A stretch of DNA of 64,000 bases. Origin: Branchiostoma belcheri. Taxonomy: Eukaryota; Chordata; Leptocardii; Amphioxiformes; Branchiostomatidae. The notes under the pieces were generated by a model. That model had not been told where the DNA came from. It worked only from the letters and a program-made list of their open reading frames with translations, and made no database searches. The number at the start of each line of letters is the position of its first letter. Position 1 is the first letter of the stretch. Both the position numbers and the translations under genes were made by a program. Shown here one piece after another: positions 1 through 9,436 of the stretch. The stretch lies in the NCBI RefSeq assembly GCF_001625305.1, contig NW_017802780.1:249145-313144 (forward strand), written 5' to 3'.

Positions 1-9
1 TCATGAGAC

Positions 10-2243
10 CTACAAATGATTAGGTATCTGACAGATAAAATAATTCTGATTTCCACATGTGTCGTCGTCCCATTTGAAACCTTCTTTTTTCCAGAGTTGC
101 CCACAATCCTGCTCGTTGTTGTAGTTGTTTGGCTCTCCCGGTGCCCAGTTGGTGAAGACACCATCGCTTACGGGAGTCCCATCAGACCAGGTCCAGCTGT
201 TCTCAACCTACACATCGGAATTAAGTTGAACGTTAAAGATATGATCTTTTATTACCTCCGGGTACAAAAGAATTGTTTTTGGTGGTTGAGCTGTGAGTTT
301 GTGTCAGTGTTTATAATTATCCAGATAAAGTAGTTGGCAGCACGTGGGTAGGAGAAAACTGACAAAGAGACAGAAAGTAGGATGAAACTGAGACTAGATT
401 GACAGCAAGTGTTTGGAAGAGACCAAAAGACCGAAAGGAGGTTAAAACGTCAAATATGGAAAATAGAATAACTTGACAGTCACAAAGAAAACCCAAAAAT
501 TTGGAATTATTATTTAATGAGATGGCCTTTATTTATTAGCTGGTCTTTCCGGTCTATCAGGATTCCTTAAGAAATACACATATTTATTACACTATTAAAC
601 AATGTTTCTAGCAAACTATAGAGGTCTAGAGGTCGGGGTTTGTGCAGATATTGAAAACTCATGTGAAAGATAGATATCAAAAGTTAAGCAATACTTGAGT
701 TAAGACAAAGAACAAGAAAAATGGTGAAAACAATGTCAATCAAAATAAACAGCCATCAAAATGCATGTATTTCATCTTCGGTGCGACACTTACTGTCCTA
801 TCATTGAGCCCGATCCAGTAGTTACTGCTCCCGTCAACCTTCTGAATCTCGCTCAAAAGTAAGTCATGCAACTCTTGTGTCTTGGCATCGGCAAGATGGC
901 CTCCATGTGAGACACATGTCTGCTTGGCAGCTTCGTACGTCTTGAGCTGGGCAAACACCTTGAAGTTTACTTTGGTGTACCCGCGGTATTCTAAGAAAGG
1001 GACATGAATAGTAAGAAAACCAAGTTACCGTGAGCTACAGCTGCGAACACACAGAAACTTTTACTGAAAACGGCATCATTCAAAGAAAGGATATCTCCTT
1101 CTCCGAGGCAACAACTTTAGAACAAGTATAAACAAATAATTTCGTCTTTAGCTTTACTCAACAGCAAATAATTTTTCTATAGCCAATGTTTCGGCAACCG
1201 TACCCGTCTGTTACTTTTTTTAATGGCAATAATGATACGTTATACATGTTCTGGGTTTGGCGTATCTGTGTTCAGGGCAATATTGGTTCTGGTTCGCAAT
1301 ACAGCTTAATGTGTCGCTAAAGCAGAATTTAAAATTGCGGTCTCGAACGTACAATATCAGCAAGGTGATTTTTCGTGAGTTAGGGATCAGCTGTTCGCTT
1401 AGTTACTTGTTATCAATTTTAACCCAAAAGAAATCGAAGCCATTCGGCTTTGATTCGTTCAATACATTGACACGCATGATCATGTAATGAAAACGTTTTA
1501 GATCTTTGCAAAGTAATGCTACCCTTTACAACTGACGACTTAAAAATCCCAGTACAAGAGCAATCAATAATCGCCAAATTTGTGACCTTTGCTCGTTCAG
1601 ATCGCGAGATATCAAAACTCGACGTTCTGCTGCAGTATCATAACAAATTGCTAGGGGCCAAAGGGTGATCATTTGGCCATTGGAGCCGTGAAGCTCTAAA
1701 TGAATTGAATGTTTGTTCTAGGTACAAAAATGATTTTAACTAATTTGAGTTTCCAAAGCTCCGGGTAGTTAACGCATGTTAAATTCAAATCAACAGCGTT
1801 ACGCGTCTAAGCCAAAAAATCAACCGTGATCTGCAGTGCTCCTCAATGGAGGTTGCTCGTACAGCCCCAATGGACCTATACCATTATTACGTCACAGTTT
1901 GTTTACCTGTTCTAAAGAACATTCTAGAACGGTCAGTTAAAGAAGAAAGATCATTTCAAAGTTTTCAAAGTAAGGTATGTCTGATTTTTGCTGCGTCTAG
2001 TTGTGTTGACACAGCATTACATGCCGCATGGGTGATTCAGTTGTGACATTAGACGAAAGCAGTACTGTGTTAAAAGCCTTCTTTTAGGCTAACGCTACAT
2101 AAACACACACCGCGCTACGCACCCCTGTACAATATAAACGTCGATTGACCGGCATTCATTGCGGTAAACAAACTGTGACGTAATAATGGTATAGGTCCAT
2201 TGCATCATAGAGACCACAACCTACAACAATGTATCTTCATCGC

Positions 2244-2321
<78 letters not shown>

Positions 2322-5300
2322 AGTGACTATAATCCAAACACAGGAACTATATTTGTTTACAAACATAAAGTTTTATCCTACTTGTGCAGGTCGGAACGAT
2401 CTCTCTCTATATATATATATATATTAATATACTTATTAATAATTTGTTAAAAACAACATTCGATAAAGAAAGTGGGAGCTTTATATATCACTTGAATGTT
2501 TGCTTTGTGCTTGCATGTATGTGACGTTGTTGTCCTTTGTGTAAAGGGATAAAAACACATATAGTAGGAGGTTGTCTATTTCTTCGCTCACCTGTCTGTC
2601 TCTCACAGATGTATCCCCGCCTTTTTGTGCACGCCTGGTCATTCCATTGACCATGAGACATGATTTCGGCACAGTCCTCACCGAGCATGTCGTTTGGTTC
2701 ATTTGTGTCCCATTTGCTTCAACACAGGATAAAACACGATTCTTAGTACTAGTATTTTACACCTCCGTTAATTATGTGTGTGTGTGTGAGTGCATGTGTG
2801 TGCATCTCTCTTTCCTCCACCTCTCTCCCTTTGGTTACGGAAGTATTTCAGTCGTCAGACATTAATGATATTTTAACATGATCGGATGTTATACAGATCA
2901 CCTAAATCGTGTGACAGGCTCATTGAGGGATTACAGGTATATTTTGTATTAATGGCCTAATTGCTCTTTGGAAGTGCATTAAGTGATGTAGAATTCATTC
3001 TAATAACTTTTAATACAAGTGGGGCTCCTAGCCTAATACCAAGTTCACCTTAAAGTCCGCTAGAGGTCAATTTTGGGACGTCCCATAGGCCTGTTTTGGG
3101 CCACATCAAAATTGGCCTTACTGTGACTAACCATATGGTATCCTTTCTCATTCAAGGCGGCGCAACACAGTTTTAGCCCTATGGGAATTTCTATAGTTTA
3201 GGACCCCGAAGTGACTCACTTCGACTCACTGAAAATCATAGCAGGGTGCACAAGCAAGGTTCAGAATTTGAATATGTTTAATTTCAGGGTACGAGAGTGT
3301 ACAGAATATGTGAAAATGAGCTTAGATTTGCCGGCTAATTTTAGCGCCACTGCGGAGGTCATGGAACTACAGCCGACGCACAGTACTAGGCGGGACAAGT
3401 ATCCAAGCGCAAATCTACGCCGACTGAACACGCACCATAATTAAACTTTTACAGTCTCAAAACTGACGTATTCTTCTAACATTTACCACAGGTTCCATCT
3501 CAACGCCATGCTCAGAGCAATCTCTGCACCTTTCTCTAGTTTTGTGCAGCACTACTTTGCCCCCGGATTACTTTTGACTACGGAGTTCGCCCATAAATAC
3601 TGTGTTGTGCGGCATTTATGAGCTAAAGCTATGACCCTAAGTGCCTAACGCATATTGACAGGAACTCACGTGACAGCAGGGTCATAGTTCGTGCCGTCCA
3701 CCCACTGCCAGTTGCCTTCAGCCACGATGTCAGACAGACCGAACCAGTAGCTATTGTCGGCACCGATCTGTATTGCCATGTAAGTCTACGACGGAACAAA
3801 AAGGAGCCAAGGTCACTGTTATATCCACAACCTTGCTTTATCCAGAACCATGATCAGGAACAGTTCTGGAAAGTCCACGCGTATTAAGAACTTTGATTTG
3901 CCCATAACTATGATCAGGCACAGTTCTGAAGTTCGAGCGTATCCAGAACCATGCCTGGGGCGAAATACACCTTCTTTGGTAACCAGAAATGATCAAGAAC
4001 TGTGCCTCTAACCCATCCAGGCACTCAAACAGATAAGCACGGTTCTGGTTAAGATAGTCACTAAACACAGTATTCATCGTCTTTCTGATTCAAATACAGC
4101 TTTGTTAACATTTTAAAAACATTTGTAAGACATTTGTACAGATCATCAGGAACCTTAAGAATGAAGACTTGACAACACATCAATTATGACAGCGGCCAAT
4201 TAACGTCCTAGAATACCTACAGTATCAACAGTAACAAACAAACAAACATAAATGAACACATTTTTGTAATAATTCATGTGTCCATATATCCTGACCACCC
4301 AACTTTGCAATGGCATCGTCAACATATCTCTAATGATTCTGTCATTGACATCTGATTCGTTTACGTTCCATGGAGAATGTAGTGATACAAATGAGTGCTT
4401 ACTTGAATGAATGCTTGAATGAGTGCTTTCTATTAGCGTGTGACTACGTTATTTTATTTAAACAATTTAAACAAGTAACAATGTAACCTCACCTGTTCCT
4501 CTGCTGTAGTAAGACAAGCCAGATCTGCCTGGAGCTGATGGCATGCGTCCCTGGCGTCTTGCCATGTTTTCGGCGTGTTCACTAGCAGGTAACAGGACCG
4601 CTGGTTTCTCAGCCAACCGTCTGGACAAACCTGCAAATACACTAAGATGAAAAACAAAATTAAATGTACTAGTATTAGATAAACTACAAGTGATTGAAAA
4701 ATTGAAATGCCAATGTAACAACTCATAAAAGTTAAAAAGAAATACATGACGAAGAACAGTCTTGGAAAACTGGAAAATAACAAAAACTTTGCCTGCTTTG
4801 TACAAATGTATTTTGCCATGTTGTTAGAAATTATCAAATTATATATTAGTTAAACGGCATTTACGAAGGGGCTGCACGAGCAATCTCTATGGAGGAGCTC
4901 TGCAGAGCTCTTCATGGAGGTTGCTCGTGCAGCCCTCAGCTCTGCAGAGCTCCTCCGTGGAGGTTGCTCGTGCAGCCCCAAGCGATATCTCTGCAGAGCT
5001 CTGCGACAAGTTACTTGGCGTCACGGTTGATTTTTGGTTAGACCTCTGTGAATGGAGCTCTGCGTACAAACAAGTCAATTCGATGGTTGGCTGAAGATGC
5101 CATACCTTTCTCAATGGTTGATGCCGCAGCAATAACACCATTGGTGCTTACTTCCCGCTTAGGTCCAGTCGTTGGGTGGGAGGACATATGTGGTGATGCT
5201 GTGACATCAGTGTGACCTGGGGTGTAAGTAGTGTCCACATCAGGCTGACCAGGGGTGTAGGTAGTGTCCACAACAGGCTGACCAGGGGTGTAGGTAGTGC

Positions 5301-6525
5301 CCACAGCAGGGTGACCAGGTGTGTGGGTAGTGCCCACAGCAGGGTGACCAGGTGTGTGGGTAGTGCCCACAACTGGCTGTGTCGGCTGCAGATAGGAGAG
5401 CATTTAGTTATTTACTGTACAATGTATCATGACCTAATTCTTGAGTATTGCGCACATGGATGTGTTCAATGAGTCGATATTTCGAAAACAACTATTTCCG
5501 TAGTCACGGAATAAAAGCAGGATAGCTGACATATATTCCTACCTTCTGAACGTATAACCACGTCCCGACAATAAGCATGGCCATGGCCAACATGGCAGCT
5601 ATGATCATCACAGCAATGCAAATCCCAGTACTCTCTGCAAATACAAAGGGTGGATATGACGCGGTTTCGGTTTATACCCACCACTTAAAAGGCAACATAA
5701 CGTAAAATGTAAAATTAAGGGAAGGTTTATAAGATAGGCAAGGGATGGCCATCAACGTTTAGTAATAAAAAATCACCCGAAATAGATAGCCGCCTCCACA
5801 GACTTGGGGGTGGTGGCGTTAATTGTTTTTCGGAGACTGACCTTACTTATTTAGCAGATGGAACGTTTTGCCGGAGAAAGAGTGGTAAAATTCTTTATTG
5901 GCAAAACCGTCCCTCTGCGGCATTACTCGCGTCGCTAGCCGAGAAAAAACAACGCCACCAACGCAATAGTCTGCGAAGGAGGCTACAAAATGGATACCAA
6001 TAAAAAGACATGATACCGCCATAATATGTTTATTTGATATTTTCTTTTGATTTGTTCCATCGATTATGGTATTATGGTTGTTTTAAGTAAATTTCTTTAA
6101 TTTTTTTTGCGGCTGTGACCTTTAAATAACTTACACATGTTACCAACATAAAATTTCTATCAGTCACCATTCATGAATCGTAGTCTAACCATTATACGCA
6201 CTGAAAATCACGAAAACAAAAAGAATAAATTAAATAAATTGACAAAATATCCAAAGTAGAATAGATTTTAGAAAAATAAATTTGAACCAAAGAAAGGAAA
6301 CTCACTGCATGTTGCTCGCTGTGGTACGTTTGGCATGTTCGCCGGATTCTGGCTCCCGGGTGTTACAAGGTGTGGCTCAATATCGCCGGCATTATCTTCT
6401 ACCGTCTTGTCAGCATCAGTTTTAGACGGGTTACATCCTGCTTCGTAGATCGGATTCGGGAAGACGTCCGAACGTATGCCCCTGGCGATGTGTGCGTTGG
6501 CCCTTGTGACGTCGGGGTTAGCCAT
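10..6525 (-). CDS. Gene A: type II membrane C-type lectin with two CTLDs
   Basis: Eight coding exons (genomic order of transcription): 6525-6306, 5634-5543, 5385-5044, 4630-4493, 3767-3670, 2716-2592, 990-794, 201-10. Total 1404 nt, 467 residues plus stop, in frame throughout with GT/AG junctions. Residues 1-73 are a cytosolic tail with NPIY (NPxY); about 77-101 is one hydrophobic helix (STGICIAVMIIAAML...); 105-218 is a Thr/Pro stalk with five TTxTPG-type repeats. CTLD1 (219-339) starts CPDGW, has SCYLL, YWFGLSD, WQWVDGT, EPN and WND, and ends YICERQ: six cysteines, the long form. CTLD2 (339-467) has GYTKV, YWIGLND, WTWSDGT, EPNN, WDDD and FICQ: four cysteines, the short form. EPN plus WND predicts calcium-dependent mannose-type binding in CTLD1; CTLD2 has WDD in place of WND. 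One oddity is LACL in CTLD1, an extra cysteine where paralog B has Ser. Family knowledge: cell-surface glycan receptor. Ligand unknown. Confidence 0.88.
202..793 (-). other. Gene A intron between the two CTLD2 exons
   Basis: 592 bp. Paralogous to the same introns of B (12538-12984) and C (30566-31145). No element or ORF recognised. Confidence 0.8.
1868..2202. mobile_element. 335-bp foldback element with perfect 40-bp terminal inverted repeats
   Basis: 1868-1907 and 2163-2202 are exact reverse complements (40 of 40; outer end CAATGGACCTATACC). The arms contain TTACGTCA, a CRE-like site. No transposase and no clear target-site duplication. The left flank GTTGCTCGTACAGCCCC resembles the separate foldback family at 4868-4980. 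Confidence 0.75.
2249..2318. repeat. (CT)n(AT)n microsatellite
   Basis: About 13 CT units followed by about 22 AT units; a shorter copy of the same CT-to-AT transition lies at 2403-2424. Both give spurious short ORFs. Confidence 0.95.
3768..4492 (-). other. Gene A intron between first and second CTLD1 exons
   Basis: 725 bp. Between 3838 and 4050 are several direct and inverted copies of a CCAGAACCATGATCAGG / CACAGTTCTGG motif. The gene B intron (18150-18380) has the same cluster, so it predates the A/B split. The neighbouring 2717-3669 intron shows nothing recognisable. Confidence 0.6.
4868..4980. repeat. Foldback repeat next to the gene A stalk donor
   Basis: GGGCTGCACGAGCAA and its inverse TTGCTCGTGCAGCCC (twice) flank palindromic GAGCTCTGCAGAGCTC cores. 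Gene B has a shorter single version at 19172-19240, so gene A has gained a partial tandem duplication. Confidence 0.75.
5208..5375 (-). repeat. 33-bp coding minisatellite in gene A stalk
   Basis: Five in-frame copies of an 11-codon unit read as TTYTPGQPVVD with variants. Period 33 keeps the other frames open too. Proline and threonine content suggests an O-glycosylated extended stalk. Confidence 0.85.
5788..5985. mobile_element. About 200-bp MITE in gene A intron 2
   Basis: Ends AGCC..CC-CAGACT and AGTCTGCGAAGGAGGCT are inverted repeats, with GGTGGCGTT/AACGCCACC further in and a nested TTTTGCC/GGCAAAACCGTCCCTCTG pair. It lies at the same place in B and C, flanked by ATAGATA-like sequence on both sides, and is missing from D and E. 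Confidence 0.7.
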
Positions 6526-7080
6526 GTTTATTAGTCGTCCTGTAAAAGGTGTGACAAGCTACGTGTATTCATAAGTCATTTAGGAGTTTCCAGTGCCCAT
6601 GTGCGGTTGTTTATGTGTAAAGCATTTTGCATTGTGACCATTTTGGCAAGGGTTTTAACTTTTGACCTTAGACAAAAATTCATATAGATGCAATACGTTT
6701 GACCACTAAAGGTACATTATCCGTGCCAGAAAAACCCACAATGTCCACTATAGAATAAGATATTTCTTCATTGACGAGAACTTTTGCCGAATAATCTGCA
6801 TAATCCGCAAAAATTATAATTTCGTAAAGAACTTTAATACATCTGGGTCAAAAACAGCGGGTCAAAGTGGACCCATGTTTACAAATCGGGCAATAGCTTG
6901 TGAATGGTGGTATGAAAATTTATTAAATGACTTGTAAGTACATATTGATAAATGTAGTATCACATTAAGTTGAGTTTTGTGAACAGAAATTCTGAATGAT
7001 GATAGATATAACGTCTTCTTGCCTGCTTTTCCATAAGCTTAAATGAAGAGAAACAGCTACTGCTTCTCCTATAAGACGTC

Positions 7081-7155
7081 AGCGGAGGCGAATTGCGGAG
7101 GCGGTTTGTCACCTTTAGAATCAGCCTCAGCTGTACAGACTATACAATACTTGGT
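7081..7155 (-). promoter_or_regulatory. Conserved intron-1 block, gene A
   Basis: About 75 bp with GGAGGCGG-type G-rich boxes, TCACCTTTAGAATCAGC and CAATACTTGGT, found in intron 1 of all five complete genes. It is better preserved than its surroundings. On the minus strand its core is bracketed by CTGTACAG and AAAGGTGAC, which could act as an 18-nt micro-exon, but the gene B copy has lost the acceptor. An enhancer or alternative promoter is the likelier reading. Confidence 0.5.
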
Positions 7156-8124
7156 GGCGGTTAAATAGGATTTAACATGATATATCATCATTGAACATTT
7201 TAATTTAGTAATTCATGTGTTTACCTAAAGTAAATTTGTATTTACAATAAAGTTATAAAAGTGTTTAGTGGAGAATTGATTTCTTTTTTTCAACTGTCTT
7301 GTCCATGTACTTAACAATGTTTTTACCACCAGACAAATGAAATTTCAAGCTTTTGAATATTTATTAATGCTTTTACATCCAGACAAATGAAATTTCAAGC
7401 TTTTGAATATTTATTAATGCTCATGTAATGCATGTAGTCCCGACGTCAAGTCACGACAATGCGTTAATGTAATCATCTCCACAGTTAAGAGTCTGTTTCT
7501 TTCCAAAATCACTCAGAAACGTATTGCAAATACCTCCAGGTATAGAAAATGAGGTTGCCTTTCATGTGTAGTTAATTTACATACCCTGAAGTTCCTAACC
7601 AGGTCTATTCAGGAAACAACATGGTACATCTAAAGGCAACATTACAGTCTTAGGTTTGAGTCTAGAAGTCAATATCGTTAAAACTGTTTGATGAACTCTA
7701 TTCCTATATTCGTCTTTCATTCTTACCGTCATTGATTTTTTTCATAAAAAAATACACTGAAGCGAGAGAAGAGAAAAACAAATCGGATAATGTACTTTTT
7801 CGGGCAAGTTAGAGCCGACAGTTTTTGACCAACGTAGAAATTAAAGAAGAAATAAAACGGCATCAGCAGCAGTTTGATCGCGTGTTTGACAGGTTCATCG
7901 ACCTGTAACAAACCTGCCTGATTGTATGAGTTTAGTAGATCAATGGCAGCAAAAACCTCAAGGAAACATCTTACCTGCCAAATATTGCCGACAACAAAGG
8001 ATTCACATTTAACAATGTTCCAATCTCAGTAAAAACGTATGAGAAATTATATATGACATATGTCACTGGCAAGAAATATTGAAGACAGCAAAGGTTTTAC
8101 ACGTGTTTAAATGCTGGGGTCAGT

Positions 8125-9095
8125 TTTGACCACACTGGAACACGCACAAACTCTCCACGGTGGTCAAATCTGGGCTGCAAAGCTCAAACCTTTCCTAGAA
8201 CCCGAAAAGTGTTCGAACATACATTCTGTCTCGGGGTCACCTGCGGTCATTATTACAATAAACAGATAAAAACAAGCCCTTCCCTGATTAAAAAAATCAT
8301 TTTTCTACAGATACAAACCCTTTCCTGGACAGCACATGTACGCTATCATTTTTGTGAACATGTGAGAAGTATCAATTACACCAGTATGAATAACACATTG
8401 CACACTTTTGGTCGACATGACATGTCTGCGAAACTCATTTAAACATGCAAACATGGATAGTCTAACATACCTCATTCCCGGCTCAAATAATTGTAACGGA
8501 TGTCCCCAGAATCGTGTTAAAAGGATTTTTTTTCTATTCAGAAATGACCTTTATTTTTTTTATTTATAGGTAATTTAGTGCGAAAAAGTAAAAAAAAAAG
8601 CCATTTTACCAATATTAAAAAAACTGTACTTGAAATCAGAAATTCAAAAATTTCTTAAAACACGATTTTTTGTCTTATTCCTAATCGTCGAAAATATCAA
8701 AATCCTTGATTTTGCGTAATATACGTAGCCTAGTCGCCTAAAACCATGACATAACTTCCGCTCGGAAACCCGAAAAAAATCGTCTTTCGAAGCGAACTTT
8801 TTCAACATAAATAGCTGAAATTAAAAGGATGTAAAGACGACAATTTCATTTTAATTTGACGAAACTTACCCTCAAATACTATTTGTTTATTTTCAAATAT
8901 TTACGGGTAGTCCAAAATAGCCTGTCGTAAACCAATGCATTTTTGAACGTGTCTAGCAATTGGAAAAAAATGCCTAGTCACAGACCGCCGTGACATGATA
9001 ACTCAGTCAAAAATGTTCCAATATCAGGAAAAAAAGCCGACAAAAAGGCAAATATTCATGTCGATTTTGACCCCATACGGTGGTTTTCGGGTTAA
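8125..9095. mobile_element. About 1-kb dispersed repeat, copy 1 (gene A intron 1)
   Basis: Non-coding element also found at 15495-16475, 25440-26080 and in part at 38735-38995. Shared landmarks are a GTGGTCAAA start, GGGGTCACCTGCGGTCAT, ACAGACCGCCGTG, and an end reading TTTTGACCCCATACGGTGG. The right end followed by TTAA and the partly inverted left end suggest a degraded nonautonomous DNA transposon. Boundaries are approximate. Confidence 0.5.
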
Positions 9096-9285
9096 CATCG
9101 TTGTTTACCTTTTTTTGACGTGTTAGTCTTAGGATACAATAATGAATTTTGATTTCGTTCGTTACTATGAAGCTAAACATTTAAATTTTAAAATATTTCA
9201 TAGAATATAATGTTATTAACATAGTAATAACATATATTTGGCTGCAGGAATCACTAAGGAAATAAATCAGACATCTTCTACTCAC

Positions 9286-9430
9286 CGTTAGATGTCTATG
9301 GAGAGGATACACAGTCTAGCTTTACTAGAATTCCACGCCTCGACCGCACGACTGCTGAAGCGATATTTGGTTCTAGGTAAGCAAGGTTCGGTCTAGAAGT
9401 CAATTCAATAGCTTGAATGTGCATGGCGCC
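9286..9430 (-). other. Gene A non-coding exon 1 (5' UTR), 5' end approximate
   Basis: Conserved block ending in a consensus donor (CG|GTGAGTAG) at 9286. The same block, with GT preserved, occurs upstream of B, C, D and E. It contains no ATG that opens into the tail exon, and the tail exon has its own acceptor (TTTACAG) 14 nt before its ATG. I read it as the first, untranslated exon; the 5' limit is only where similarity fades. Confidence 0.6.
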
Positions 9431-9436
9431 AGTTTA

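Larger units (their letters stand above)
991..2591 (-). other. Gene A intron between CTLD1 and CTLD2
   Basis: 1.6 kb. Holds the 335-bp inverted-repeat element at 1868-2202 and the CT/AT microsatellites at 2249-2318 and 2403-2424. The part nearest the CTLD2 exon matches gene B and C introns. Confidence 0.75.
6540..9285 (-). other. Gene A intron 1
   Basis: 2.7 kb. Contains the conserved block at 7081-7155, a local direct duplication of an AGACAAATGAAATTTCAAGC unit at 7325-7420, and the dispersed element at 8125-9095. No ORF worth calling. Confidence 0.7.

Noticed and set aside
2200..2450. Frames of SLSLSL/YIYIYI composition
   Set aside because: Translated CT/AT microsatellite.
4467..4805. Alternative reading of the first CTLD1 exon as GLSRRLAEKPAVLL
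   Set aside because: Same exon in a wrong frame. CPDGW/SCYLL is the CTLD frame and fits the phase-0 stalk donor.
5148..5472. Open frames on both strands across the stalk repeats (for example WALPTHLVTLL-type reading)
   Set aside because: The 33-bp period keeps all frames open by chance. Only the TTYTPGQP frame joins the helix and head exons in phase; the same shadows appear over the stalks of C, D and E.
7113..7130. An 18-nt micro-exon in the conserved intron-1 block
   Set aside because: Acceptor-like and donor-like edges exist in A, C, D and E, but the acceptor is lost in B and conservation extends well beyond the supposed exon.
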